64,000 bases of DNA from Cryptomeria japonica (Eukaryota > Streptophyta > Pinopsida > Cupressales > Cupressaceae): NCBI RefSeq assembly GCF_030272615.1, contig NC_081405.1:475478008-475542007 (forward strand), read 5' to 3'. The translations under genes were made by a program, and so were the position numbers. Within the stretch, counting starts at the first letter, position 1; the number at the start of each line of letters is the position of its first letter. Under the pieces are notes generated by a model. That model searched no databases and was not told the DNA's origin. It worked only from the letters and a program-made list of their open reading frames with translations. Shown here piece by piece: positions 1 to 11,805 of this stretch.

Positions 1-1309
1 CATCCTTTTATAATTAATTTTTTAAGTTGTATATATATTTGCATCCCACCCCGCCCCCTTCATCATCCCCCTGTCGTCCCCAAACTTAAGCCCTTGGTAT
101 GTTAAGATATGAAAGCTCACAATAGTTTCATTTGATATGTTAATCGAGGAAAAACCTACAATATATAGCTTCCAAGATTCCAAATCCATGAGGATCATGA
201 AGAGGTAGAAAACCAAAAAAAGAAATTGCTTATCCAAGTTTCCAAATTTGTGACAAGGAAAAAGTAGAATCTCAATCAAAGAAGGAGAATGTGCAACTCA
301 TTATCTTATTCTACCTACATAAAAATATTACTTAATTAAGCTTTTTAATAGTGGAATATCACACTTAGGATAAAACATATCCAAGGTAAATAAAATATTA
401 CATTGATAGGCTTCTTTGGTTGCTCTAAAAGTGGTGCCTTATGAATTATGTTCTTGGATACTAAAGTTTTCAAATTCTAGGCACTCTTGATAGCTTCTCG
501 TAGAGATTGTGATTTGAAGGCTTTAACCAAACCTTTCAATGGTTTTTGTTGATATGTTTTTTATGCACTATGCAACACAAAATAAAATACTAAGTATTCT
601 ATCCTCTTGAACAAAATCCTCCCAAGTGCTAAACTACGTGATCAAATAGGATGACTCCAAGATTCCAATAGTCAGGTTTTGACTTTATATTGTAGATAGA
701 CTCAATGATTGTGATGTGATATCTACTAGAATGACAAGGGGGACTTACGTTGCTTGGGTCAAGACCTATCCATTCTCATGTTTCATGATTGATTTACACT
801 CCATGACTTAGGTCATCCTTGAGAAACATCTCAACTTAGCCAAATTTTGTTTTTTGTACCCTAATTCTTTAATTTTGACCCCTTACTAGCATTGCCTTAG
901 GTTTTATTGGAATTATTGCTTCTCTAGCATGGGCACATTTCTAGGGTTCATTTGCACAAATTGCTCTTGATGAGCAAGCTAGTATCATGACCATGACTTA
1001 AACAAAATTTTAACTTAGTCAAATTATCTCCTCCAACTTCTATGAGTTCATCGCCTTCATTCTTCATCATTTTGGTGTCTTTTGTACATTGGAAGGTAAT
1101 TCTTGACCACCATAAAACCCTACAACCTAGTCATGTTTACAATTGAGATCTTGGTGACTTGATCACTTAATACAACTTAATCATGCAGGTCTCATCTAAC
1201 TCCAACTCCAACACTTAAGCAAATCAACCCTAGCAACCAAGTACTTTGGGAAATATCTTGCAACTTGACAACATGGGTAATGATGGAGGAATGGAAGGTG
1301 AGACCTATA
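1..1309. other. AT-rich sequence without a recognised gene
   Basis: I find no conserved domain, long frame or RNA gene here. The short open frames are AT-rich and resemble no family I know. Part of it may lie inside the CACTA-like transposon whose right end is at 1935, because the left end of that element was not found. Confidence 0.5.
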
Positions 1310-1314
1310 GATTT

Positions 1315-1473
1315 GAGAGAGAGAGAGAGAGGTTGAGAGGAAGAGATAATGACCTGGAGAGGGTAGAGAAAGAGAAGTAGAGAGGGAGAGAAGAAGAGAG
1401 CGATGGAGAAAGAGACCTAGAGAGGGGAGAGAGAAGAGAGATAGTAGAGAGGGATAGAGAAGAGAGATACAAG
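1315..1473. repeat. GA-rich simple repeat
   Basis: This is a run of imperfect (GA)n and (GAGAGG)n units, almost free of pyrimidines on the plus strand. It produces a spurious serine/leucine-rich frame on the minus strand, which I did not annotate. Confidence 0.9.
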
Positions 1474-1525
1474 AGAGATACCAATGTCAATCTTTTTCTA
1501 TAAAAAAAAAATTTCAAAAAATCAG

Positions 1526-1730
1526 CCTACCATCGGAATTCCAACATCAAAGGGTAAAAATTCTGATAGAGGAGTGTCATCAAATGCACAGCATCCTCGT
1601 CGAAACTCTCCTAGAGGTCATCATAATTTTGACACAAAAGGGTTAAAATTATGACAGCCTCCAAGAGAGTTCTGATGAGGATGCTGTGCATCCGACGGCA
1701 CTCCTCTGTCGGAATTCCGACGGTAGGCCA
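1526..1730. repeat. Long imperfect inverted repeat (foldback)
   Basis: The left arm (about 1526-1633) and right arm (about 1643-1730) are reverse complements over about 85 bp, with a roughly 25-bp insertion in the left arm after 1542 and a loop of about 10 bases. The shared core GATGCACAGCATCCTC-like sequence is nearly perfect in both arms. It could form a long hairpin and is a plausible small-RNA source. Confidence 0.85.
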
Positions 1731-1935
1731 AGATTGTGATGGTATTCTTTCTAGGTATGAGCATCCATGGCGGCCATTAGAAAGGTTGGAGCTGATGTCA
1801 GAATTGAAATGACCACAAGGATAGTCAGAACTTCCGACAAAAAGTTTTCGATGGCTTTTTTTGTCGGTAGTGCGACGAAATTGCGTCAGAATGCCAATGA
1901 TTTGCTGTCAAAATTTTGACCCAAATGTACTAGTG
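1526..1935. mobile_element. Right end of a probable CACTA-type DNA transposon
   Basis: Read on the minus strand the boundary begins CACTAGTACATTTGGG at 1935. Inside are repeated GTCGGAATTCCGAC-like motifs and a large foldback (1526-1633 against 1643-1730). CACTA elements are known to start with CACTA and to carry subterminal repeats often containing a CCGACGG-like core. The outer side (1936 upward) runs straight into a retrotransposon gag-pol frame that breaks mid-domain, so 1935/1936 behaves as an insertion edge. TAG at 1936-1938 could be the 3-bp target duplication. The left end and any transposase were not found. Confidence 0.5.
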
Positions 1936-1938
1936 TAG

Positions 1939-4048
1939 GGAGGTCTTGAGAAGTTCCAAAATGAAGATCTGTGTGGGTGTCTTCCCAATTTGATCAAGGA
2001 GGTCATATCAATAGGTGGAAGACATGGGTGGGGGGTTTGGTGGGGGAGCAACTCCTTGGATGGTGACTCTTCCTCAGTGTGTAGTTGCATTGTAGTCATT
2101 CTAGAAATGGGAGGTGGAAGGCGTGGTGCCTTGAATGACTATCTGAGCAGGATTTGGTCTACTTTGGGAAGAAGGAGGATTAACTCCTTGGATGGTTATG
2201 ACATTGACATTATTATCTGTAGGTTTAATGCGACCTACCAAAAAATAAAAACCGGTTACGTGATTAGCATAGTCATAACCCATTGCATTAGATGATGAGC
2301 CTTTTCCTTTATCATGCTTCAGGAAGGGTTCCTGGTACATTTTGAGTTTGTCATTGTTATTACCAGGTTTTGTATTTGCTATCTCAATCTCACCTCTATC
2401 AATGAGATCTTGTATGTAGATCTTCAATTTCATATACTTTCGTGTATCATGTCCCTTGATACAATGGTATTCACAATACTCATTTTAATTATACCATCTT
2501 GGCTTAAGTTGATTGGGGTTAAACAGGCGAGTGATTGGAAAAACCACTATACCTGCTTTGACAAGTTTTTGAAACACCACTTCAATAGGCTCAGCCAAAG
2601 GAGTGAAATCTCTTGGAGTCTTGTTATTCGATCGGGGTGGTCATCCCTAGAATGAGACATTGTTGTGAGGTTTTTGGGATTGATTTTGGTTGTTGAATTG
2701 ATGATTGTTGGTGGTGGATTTTGGGGGAGTGGCCACGGTTTGGACCCGCGTTGCATCAATTATACCATCATTGACTACATTTTTGTTTTTGGACCAGAAT
2801 TTTGGCTTGTCGTTATAATAAAAGGAAGAACTTTGTGTTGATTTCTGGTAATGTTTCAAGGCTCCTTCCTCCAACAAGACACATTCGAGGGCGAGACCCT
2901 TATCTATCAATTTTTGGAAGGATTTGATACATTGAGATATTAAAGGTCTTGAAAGTTTAGGCACCAAGTTCTTTTGGAATAGCTCAATTTGATGTTGTTC
3001 TGGCATGTCCCACTAGAATTTCTTGATAAGATGTCGCCATCTTTGTAGGAAATTGGTGAAGGTTTCTCCAAGCCTTTGTTTTGTATTACATAAGTCCATC
3101 ATAGATACATCATTACCCATGTTGTATGCATAGTGGGCCACAAATTTTTCTGCCAAGTCTAGAAAAGAGACAATGGAACCTCGTGGTAAAGATGAGAACC
3201 ATGCCAAGGCGTCTCTCATGAGACTCTTAGGAAAGAGTCTGCAAAGATAAAGGTCACTATAGGAGACTTCTTGGCATAAGACGTGGAATTCTCGGACATG
3301 GTTGCAGGGATCTCCTTTGCCTTCATACTTGGTGAATTTAGGGATCTCAAATCTTGGGGGATATGGTGCAACTTATATAGATGGGTTCTAAGGACAAGGG
3401 AAAAACTCTTCGAATGAGTAATTTTTCCTTTTATTAGTCCTTTGTTTCATGTCCTTGATGATATTCTTCATGTCTTGAATTTCCCTGGTGAGGTCTTGTT
3501 GTGGACTTTGATATTGCATGAATTGTATTTGCCCCAAGAATTGCATGAACCAAAGAAGGTGGTATAGAAGTTTGTTGGAGAATGGATGAGATCGGATTTG
3601 ATAGTGGTATGGATGGTAAGGAGGAAGAAGGTGGGATGGAGACCACGGTGGGAGGTATCGTGGGTGGCATTGATTGAGCCTGGATGATTGATGGGGCTGC
3701 AATTGATTGAGTTTGAATAGTAGGTGCAGCACTTTGTGTGGGAGTGAGGTCTCCTTGTGGTTGTTGGGTGAGAGCGGATCTATTAAATTCAGGAAGAATT
3801 TGAGCTCCATGTTCAAGGAGAGTTTTTAGAAGTGCAGTAGGATTGTGTTTAATAAAATTTTCCATCATCTCTTGGTTATAAGAATCTGCTAGGAAAATTT
3901 GCACTTCCGGACAAAGTTCATCTTGGTTAACCATGTCAAGATTTTGACTTTGATCTTGATCGCTAGGTTGCCCACTTTGTGTATGATCTTGCCTGGGATC
4001 TTCATATAGGACACCAATGTCTGGCATGCCATATTGTTGTTCAGCCAT
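1939..4048 (-). pseudogene. gag: Broken Tat-lineage Ty3/gypsy gag (start of gag-pol)
   Basis: This is the capsid/nucleocapsid gene of a Ty3/gypsy element. It starts at 4048 (MAEQQYG...) and runs leftward. A gag core lies at about 3220-3010 (residues like WFSSLPRG, LCNTKQ and FLQRWRHL). Downstream are a KFWSKNKN block and a LIDRGEIEI block, and the same blocks occur in the same order in the gag at 15097-17097. There is a frameshift between about 3434 and 3219 and several in-frame stops after that. The frame ends at the CACTA-like edge (1935) in the middle of a segment (GKTPTQIFILELL) matching GKTPALISILELL near 17340, so the rest of pol is cut off. Confidence 0.85.
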
Positions 4049-4079
4049 CTTTTTCTTTTGGGATCAAGTTGCAACCATA

Positions 4080-4499
4080 CACGATATTTGTGATGAAAAG
4101 ACTTAGGAAAAATGTGATGAAAGGACTTAAGAAATTTGTGATGAAAGGATTTAAGAAATTTGTGATGAAAGGATTTAAGAAATTTGAGGATGGAAGGACT
4201 TAAGAAATTTGTGATGAAATGATTTAAGAAATTTGAGGATGAAAAGACTTGAGAAATTTGTGATGAAAAAAAAACAATTTTAAGAAATTTCAAGATGAAA
4301 AGACTTGAGAAATTTGTGATGAAAGGATTTAAGAAATTTGAGGATGAAAGGACTTGAGAAATTTGTGATGAAAGGATTTAAGAAATTTGAGGATAAAAGG
4401 ACTTAAGAAATTTGTGATGAAAGGATTTAAGAAATTTGAGGATGAAAAGACTTGAGAAATTTGTGATGAAATGATTTGAGAAATTTCAAGATGAAAAGA
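4080..4499. repeat. 24-bp tandem repeat upstream of the minus-strand gag
   Basis: Units resemble GATTTAAGAAATTTGTGATG plus AAAG (24 bp), with variants GACTTGAG and TTTGAGGATG. The array continues at 8121-8242 after interruption by a solo LTR. On the minus strand the unit encodes an octapeptide like KFLKSFHH, because 24 is a multiple of three. It lies between the leader and gag of the minus-strand Tat-like element. Confidence 0.92.
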
Positions 4500-5937
4500 T
4501 GTGAGGCCTCACCTCGACTCAGTTTGACATTCAGTGGATGTTATATTTTAGACTACTATGGATACTTTGTTTTGATGCATTTTGAGACTTAGAACTTATA
4601 TGATTTCAGGATATTGGATAACATTGCTATGAATTGATGTTTTACTTACATGCTTTATGAGATAGAACACTACATGATTATTAGATAGAATGATATTGCA
4701 ATGATAGATGTCGTTAATGAATTTGCAGGACTTTACTTTGAATATAGAACTATGATGTATGTTTAGTTTATGTGAATTGGGATGAAAAATTGTTTATGTG
4801 AATTTGCTTGACAAAAGATGTATTCAATCTGTGCAGATGAAAATTGTATGCAAGTAATGATGTGCATTGTTGTATTATTGAATTATATTTTATATGAATA
4901 TTTGGGAGTACTAATATGTAAATTGAGATGCGCAGGAAATTTACCATGTGACCATGGAAAATTACGGAGAATTAAACCTAGACTTATGTATGTTCGTAAA
5001 GCCAGGGTTTGTCTATTTGGAGAGACAACACCCCGTTTGTGTTGTATTTTATTTGTATCAGTATATGTGGCATGAGTGTTAGGTGTTATTTAAATTTATT
5101 GTGTAAAAACCTCAAGAGACAATTTCATGTTTATTTTCATAAAAGTATTTTATTAGTGTCACTTGTCACATGTGTGGATTTAAATTTAAATATTTTACTT
5201 TGTCTCTTGATGGGAAAGTGTTAATTATAATTAATTTTAAATAAAATAATGTGTTGTTAAAAAAAAAAGATATTTTGAGAATATAATATTTGGAGTGGTC
5301 AACTTATGTTTGACCCGAAAATAAACTTCAGAGGGGTTTAAAATGGGTTAAATGAACACCTAGGGGTAGTTTATTAGGGTTTCCTAAAGCCCATAAGGTA
5401 TACCTAGGGGTTAGGGGTAATTTTAGGCAAGTTTCTACTTTATAATGATCTTTTTAATGCTTTAAAAATTGGTTTTTTTGAGTTGAGCGAAAATTGGAAA
5501 TTGAAGTGAAAATCAAATCAAGATTTTCCCTCTTGAAAGGAAAGTCTTTTTGCATTTTTGCTTTCTTCCTTCTTTTGTTGATTTTTTTTAGAATCCTGTG
5601 AGAACTCAGAGAGTGAGCTTCTTAAGGAAGATTTTTGGGAATAGCTGGTTAATCACCCACTCTCCATTTTTGGAGACAAAAAAGAAAATTTGGAAGAAAA
5701 ATAATCTTATGGGATAAAGAAATTGATTAAGGAAAAATAAAGAATTGTGGATTGGGCAGCTCTTCTTCAGATATCATTATAACCTTTAGGCAGAATAAGG
5801 TTGGTTTCATTTTTACTTTTAATGTCTAGTTTTGTTTATTTCTGAAAGTTGTTGAATAAGAAAATCTGTATTCTTGAAAATGAATGTTTGAAAATCTTTT
5901 GGTTTTGTTTTATGAACGAATGTGTTTTGTGAGTTTT

Positions 5938-5979
5938 CTCAAGATCTCTCTTTCTCTTGGGAGAGAAGAGGATCTTGAG
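5938..5979. repeat. Hairpin inside the solo LTR
   Basis: CTCAAGATC plus a pyrimidine run (5938-5956) pairs with a purine run plus GATCTTGAG (5961-5979) across a TTGG loop, with 17 of 19 positions complementary. A smaller hairpin of the same kind (ACTCTCTTTAGAGAG) follows at about 6009-6025. Confidence 0.8.
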
Positions 5980-7202
5980 GGTGGTAGCAGTGACAGCCCT
6001 CGAGTGAGAGACTCTCTTTAGAGAGCGATCACAAGGGATCTTTGTGTGACCCTTGCTGCATGGCCTGTTTGTGCAATGGGGGTCATAAGGAGGGTTATAA
6101 GGCTAGAATGCCTTTGGGGGGCATAAGGAATTTATGGGGTTGAGATTTTGATATGTTATTTGTGCCATGAGATGGCTTCTTGTTATTACATACTTGCAGA
6201 ATTCTCCTCAGGGTATTTGGTCCACTACCACCCTTTGATAATGTTCACCACCAGAGTGTGGTGCTGTGAAAGCCAGGTTGGGAATGTGTCTGGAATATTT
6301 GTATGCTTTGTGTTTCTTTGTGTTTGCCTGTTTGTTACCCGTCTAGGAATTGGTTCTCCGAGCTCGGGGGTGGCTACCAGTTAGCCTAGGCTGGGAGGTG
6401 AGCACTCCGTGGTCAGTTTTGTGTTTTTTTTTATTATGCAGGAAATTCAGAGGAAAGAGGATAGGATTCATGAAAGATATTCAGAAGATTGTTTTTGAAG
6501 ATATTTGAAATTCAGTTGCAGATGTTGATTTAAAGTTGTTGTAAATAAATGCCTTATTCAAGAGAAAGGAGAAGCAAGTTGTAATTTTGTAATAATAGAC
6601 TTGAAGTCTTATTGTTGTAATTGTTCAGAGAAAACATTCTGTAAATATGGTAGTATATTTTAGAGATGTTTTAAAGAAAGAAAAGCTTGTTATTTCTACT
6701 TCTAATTTTTTTTTTTTTAAAAAGAAAGGATTAAATTGTGTTGCATGCAAAAAGCTTCTTGTATTATGGAAAGAAATAAAAGATTTGTTTTCCAATTAGA
6801 CTTTAATTATATTTCACTTTTGGAAAATAAAAGATTTTTGTTGTTGAAAGATTTCCTTTTAATTTAGGAAAGTATTTTGTAATCCTTTAAAAGTATTCAA
6901 TATTGTATTTTGGGATTAGCATTGTTTTAAAAGCTCAATGATTTTATATAAACAAATATAAATACTTTTAATTCTGAATTAACTTCATATTCTTTCCCTT
7001 TACTATATTAGTTTAATTGTAGCAAGTAAAATTCTTTTAAAAAATATATATATATATAAATGTTATATTGAATTTAGGTTTATCTTCTTATCTTTGTTAT
7101 TTAATTTGTAATTGCCAATATATATATATTTATATATTTATATGTTTTATTTTAAAAAAAAAAAAAATTTAAAAAAAAAAATTAAAACGAAGTTTAGGGG
7201 TC

Positions 7203-7437
7203 CCCGCGGGCTCCTCTGTGCGTACGCACAGTGGACGACCGTGCGGCGCCCACTGTGTGCACGCACAGTGGAGCCGCTTGCGGCTCCCACTGTGTGGGCA
7301 CACAGTGGACGGCCGCGGCCGCCACTGTGTGGCCACACAGTGGTGCCGCCAGCGGCGCCCACTGTGTGGGCACACAGTGGAGCCGCGGCGCCCATTGTGC
7401 GCTCACACAGTGGCGCGCACGCGGCCGGACCTGTTTT
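7203..7437. repeat. GC-rich palindromic minisatellite
   Basis: About five units with a period near 36 bp each contain CACTGTGTG...CACACAGTGG, which is itself a palindrome, separated by GCCGC-rich spacers. Unit starts are near 7251, 7288, 7323, 7360 and 7393. It is a sharp GC and CpG island inside an otherwise very AT-rich LTR, and it opens frames on both strands without looking like real coding sequence. Confidence 0.92.
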
Positions 7438-8120
7438 GCTCCTCCGTGACCTGCATTAAAATATAGATGGAATTCATGGTCGCCAAGGGCTTCGGCCCAG
7501 CCATGAAGTTTAACAGTAAAAAAAATATAATAATATATAGGGTTTAAAACCCTAACCGAGTGGAGGTTAGGGTAGGTTAATGTTAATTAAAATAATAATT
7601 AAAATATTTACCAGTTTAGTTAAATATACATATATATATGTTTCCATAAATACATATGGAAATTATATATATGTATATAAATGTATGAATTTGAGCATTT
7701 TTGTATAAGTAATTAAATTTTAAATATATAAATATATGCATAATCAATTATGTATATATGTATATATTTATTTAATCCTGATTTTAATTTTGGTTAAATT
7801 ATAAAGAGAAATATAAAAGAATTAAAAAGACTGTATAGTCATAATGGAGGATAAATTAAAATATCTCTCCTAATACTTTTAGTATGATTAATTTAATAAA
7901 ACTATTAATTAAATATCTTTTGGAGATAAAATTTAAACCAGTAGGTTATTCCGCGATTAGAATATAACTGAATGTCGATGCTTCGTTCGTTTCAGAATGA
8001 GCTCGAATTTATTAATGGAATTTTCTCTAGCGCTTGTCGCAAGAGTGTGCTTTTAAATTAAATTAGTATCTTTTTTAAAAAAAAATTGTTCCGTTTTTGC
8101 CCTAAATTTTGGGCATGACA

Positions 8121-8242
8121 AAAGACTTGAGAAATTTGTGATGAAAGGATTTAAGAAATTTGTGATGAAAGGACTTGAGAAATTTGTGATGAAAGGATTT
8201 AAGAAAATTGAGGATGAAAGGATTTAAGAAATTTGAGGATGA
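8121..8242. repeat. Continuation of the 24-bp tandem array
   Basis: The units are the same as at 4080-4499, resuming immediately after the solo LTR. They begin with the second copy of the AAAGA target duplication. Confidence 0.9.
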
Positions 8243-9300
8243 TTGATGAAGAAGGTATGGTAGTGATGGTTTAGAAGAAACTTGATAACTAGGTTGTCTT
8301 TGACATGAATACGACTTAATGGAGGATCGATTTGAATGGCAAGTTTTTATGAAGGGATATGACCACCCTGATTTGGATGATAATAGGTGTTTCAAAGGAC
8401 AGACTTGAATGTTTATGTAGAGGATAAACTCTTAGCTTCTCTCTTAGGCTTATGAAAAATGGGACAGACAGAGTTTTGATGCAATTTTGGACTTTGTGTG
8501 GGTAATGACTTGGACAATTGTTTGTGTCTTGACAAATATTTTTGCAAAGTATTTGGGGATAGTGATGTGTTTTTAGTCTACTCTTGGAAAGTATGTATCA
8601 AACAAAGCAAACACAGTGATCAAATGCATATTATATCAAAGACATTCATGCTCATATACAACACTCTTAAGGCTGGCAAGGACAATAGTCATTGAATCCC
8701 AATTGGTTTCCCATCTACGCTTACCCAGAGCGGACACTTAGATGCTTGACCCCACTGGCTCCCCTCCATGGCACTCACTTCTTAGGGCAGCCAAGCATCA
8801 ATTCCCATGAAAACTCCTCATGGAAAACTTTGTGTCTCTACTAACGGCCATAAGAATATGGGTCGCTTCAGAGGTCTGACCTCCTGCACCAATGACCAGA
8901 AGGTTTTTGGCCACTATGAACAAGGTGTTTAGTAAGTCTTCTCGTTAGGAGCTACCCTTCGAAGATGTGCAAGCGCAATTGAGGCCTATATCCCAACGAA
9001 GCACCAAGAACTTAGTAGTCATGCAAGCATGATTGAGATCTCTAGGATCCTACTAAGCACCCAATGTGAGAGTGAACTCTCATATATCCCCAACCATTAA
9101 CCCTTTCATAGTCAATGGCCTATTTATTATAGTGAGTTGGGAACCCCAAGTCTGGGTGTACTCACTTGGGTCGTTCCCCTCTTACCTTCTCAAAGAGAAA
9201 GTTGAGAGGGCAGACCCGCTAGAGGTAAACACACAATCAAACAAGAAAAGGTTGGAGGGTTTGGATTTTTGATCATCTAGTAAGACGAGAGCATACTTTC
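8243..9300 (-). other. Untranslated leader of the minus-strand Tat-like element
   Basis: Read on the minus strand, 9190-8640 matches the plus-strand leader at 13640-14170. Shared landmarks include GAACGACCCAAGTG, the GATGCTTGGCTG region, and GTGGAGCCAGTGAGGTCAAG followed by CATCTAAGT. It lies between the (unidentified) 5' LTR and the gag that starts at 4048. No coding frame is shared, so conservation is at nucleotide level. Confidence 0.75.
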
Positions 9301-9414
9301 CTACCTTTACGCTTTTCTTAAAGACACATAAGACAATGGTTCATTCAATTTTAATTAATATCTAGATGCCTAATTTTAATAAATGCACAATACTTGGTTG
9401 AATCAGCTAGGCAA

Positions 9415-9534
9415 CCTGCAAAACCACTTGATTAGTAGTTTGAAAAATGGAGTCTTCAAAAAGCATCCTGCAAAACAACTTGATTAGTAGTTTGGAAAAA
9501 TAGAGTCTTCAACAAGCGTCCTGCAAAAAACAAC
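9415..9534. repeat. 52/53-bp tandem duplication
   Basis: Two units (9415-9466 and 9467-9519) begin CCTGCAAAAC and contain TTGATTAGTAGTTTG. A third, partial unit starts at 9520. They are nearly identical, so the duplication is recent relative to its surroundings. Confidence 0.9.
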
Positions 9535-10174
9535 AAAATGACAAAAATATTAATTTTTATTTTATTTTTTGGGAATGAATAGAAAAACATGAATAAAAAC
9601 TTTTTTACTAATGAAAAATGTGGATTCGAAGAAAGCTTTGATGGGTAAATGGGGTTTGACTAGGTTTTTGCCACTTTCCAAGAGATATGCAAGCGAAAAC
9701 ATTTTGGAGGAGAGATGAAGGAATGGGAAAATTTGTCCAAGAGGGACAAAGAAGCAAAAGTTGGAGATGGATAATATGAGAAAAATTTGGAGGTGATTGG
9801 ATAAAAGGGGAAGGAGTTATGACAAACTCCAAAAATTTGAGAAATATGGGATTTTGGGCTTCACAAAGTGGATTTTTGGGATAAGGCCTCCAAGGAAGGA
9901 AATGTGGAAAATGGCAATACGGAGAATCTGGTGAAGTTTGGAGGAAAATGGAGTCGAGATAAAGAAGATATGGTGAAAAATGGAGGAAATTTTTATTTTT
10001 TTTTTAATCATAATTTTAGCATTTTGTAGGTTTATTTTGTTATGGTTTTTGAAGACTTTTTAATCCTTTACAACTTCTTCCCAAAATAGAGCTTATTACA
10101 CTTAATTATGTATACAATTACAAATTTATGATTTAACTATACTTAATTAAATGCTTATCGTTTATGGAAGTCTT
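9535..10174. other. Sequence without a recognised feature
   Basis: It is purine-rich on the plus strand from about 9600 to 10000. The open frames are low-complexity (phenylalanine, isoleucine, serine). The 5' LTR expected for the minus-strand Tat-like element should lie near here, but I could not define its ends. Confidence 0.4.
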
Positions 10175-10491
10175 CTGGTAGAAGTTTGCAAAAAATGTTT
10201 ATCGTTCCCACATTCGGCCTGAAATACACCTTACACTATTGATTTGTGCTCATCCAATGGACGATGGTATCATTTTTCATTTGTCTTGGGTCCCATTATA
10301 CATAGGATTTTTGCCACCCAAATGCCACATCACCTAACACTTCATCATCCCATGGGCCATAACCTTTCTTTCGTGTCGATGTTCAATGACGTGTTTCCAG
10401 TGGAAGTTTGCAAAAAAATTTAGAGATCCCACATTCGGCCCGAAATACACCTTAAGTCATTGATCTATGCTCATCCAACGGACGACGGTAT
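10175..10491. repeat. Left copy of a composite direct repeat
   Basis: It contains block A (TAGAAGTTTGCAAAAAA... to CCAATGGACGATGGTAT, 10175-10270), block B (ATAGGATTTTTGCCACCCAA... to TGTTCAATGAC, about 10300-10391) and block A again (about 10397-10491). The B+A pair recurs in the same orientation at 11806-12003, beyond a decayed coding region. Confidence 0.85.
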
Positions 10492-10883
10492 CCATTGTCA
10501 ATTTTAGTTTGTCCCATTATCAATAGGATTTAAATATGAATTAAATATATAATTAAACTATGTAATTTCAAAACTTGCATGATATTTCATTTTTTTTATC
10601 GATAATATTTGTATTGTATTACTTGGAAATAAAATATTACAAATATGCAAGTATAGGTGGTATAGTAAAACCACCAGAGTTATGCCATTGCAAAAAACAC
10701 CTCCAAAACCATAATTCCCAATAAAAAACAAAACCCTACTACATGCAAAAACCCCACAATTCCAATTCGACATACCAATATTGTGAGCAGAAATCCCCTC
10801 GTACATACAAAGTTGGGGAGAAAATGAACATGGAACAAAAAGATACAAACATACAACACTAAACACCACCAGCCATAGCAGGA

Positions 10884-11579
10884 TTAACCTAGAAGGGACC
10901 TGTACTTCGGGTCATCATAGAATTCTGAGAGCCTCTTCATTTCTTGGGTAGTCTTGGGTATCGACTGCAACTCTTGATGAACCTTTTCTCGTGCCACTTC
11001 ATGAAGGACCCTTAAAACCTCATCAGATTGCATCAACCTTGCGAACATTTTGAAGGCCTGCCACCTGCACCAAGCAAGAGCTCTGCATCTTTCCTTCAAA
11101 TCATCATCAACCCATCGAATGAGTGGTATCACCGCCACCAAATCAGCCACCACTACCTCAGGAACAATGCCCACCTTCAGGACCACATGAGCATACACAC
11201 TATCCAGATTTAATAGGTAGTTTCAATCAATTGCAACTCTCAAGGCATTTTTTACCTTGTCCACCTCATCCTCAGACTCGAAACCCCAAGCGAAAATCAA
11301 TGAATATTCCTCCATGTTTGTCCTATAGTGATGACCTACAAGGACAATTTCCTCTCCCAGTAGCATTTTCACACTCTTGTACAACCATTCATCCTTAAAC
11401 AAGAATAAACCTTTCAGCCTCCTGTCCATAAATTGTCCAAGAAATGGGACTAATTTCTTATCAATATGGAAGGAGAAATTGGCTTCCATGCTACTTAAGA
11501 AACTAAAGACAATGCTGCAAGTGCAGATAGTATGATACCAAGAAAATAGCAATCCAACTACACTCCATGACCCGTCCAA
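10884..11579 (-). pseudogene. Decayed protein-coding fragment, family unknown
   Basis: I do not recognise this protein. One minus-strand frame is open from about 11590 to the stop at 10884, interrupted by a single TGA at 11223-11225. The frame continues in phase across it, giving about 230 residues. The upstream half has a hydrophobic start and a basic/aromatic middle. The downstream half is helical and rich in Arg, Glu and Leu (for example WVDDDLKERCRALAWCRW and a VAREKVHQEL segment) and ends KYRSLLG. Mixed composition and normal codon use distinguish it from the surrounding low-complexity frames. An upstream exon is possible but unproven. Direct repeats flank it (10175-10491 and 11806-12003), which suggests capture or insertion of a host gene piece. 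Confidence 0.5.
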
Positions 11580-11805
11580 TCCATCCGAGCTTTAAACACC
11601 TCACACTCAATTCTAACATCCAACGATGGCAGCCGTCGGTATTTTCCATTATGATTAATCACAAACTTTATCATCATTCCTCTGCATGTACTAGTTCAAC
11701 CACACAATTCATTTGCACAAGCTGACATTAAAGACGCCTAACCATTCAGTGGTGTGCATATAATAAGGCAATATCACTGCATATAAATGGCCAGTTGTTG
11801 TGGGT

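Larger units (their letters stand above)
4500..8120. mobile_element. 3.6-kb solo LTR inserted in the 24-bp array
   Basis: The segment begins TGTGAGGCC and ends GGGCATGACA, so it has TG...CA ends. It is flanked by a 5-bp direct duplication AAAGA (4495-4499 and 8121-8125) and splits a tandem array that resumes on the other side. I see no second LTR copy, PBS, PPT or coding domain inside, so a solo LTR is the simplest reading. Read on the minus strand it begins TGTCATGCCCAAAATTTAGG, a start common among plant Ty3/gypsy LTRs, so minus orientation is likely. A non-autonomous element with very diverged LTRs is the alternative. Confidence 0.75.

Noticed and set aside
1305-1517. Serine/leucine-rich minus-strand frame
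   Set aside because: It is produced by the GA-rich simple repeat and has no domain-like composition.
7112-7466. Overlapping open frames on both strands
   Set aside because: They come from the palindromic GC-rich minisatellite, where lack of stops follows from composition. No frame is distinguished from the others.
11028-11398. Plus-strand frames over the unknown gene fragment
   Set aside because: The minus-strand frame is longer, continues in phase across its single stop and has better protein-like composition.
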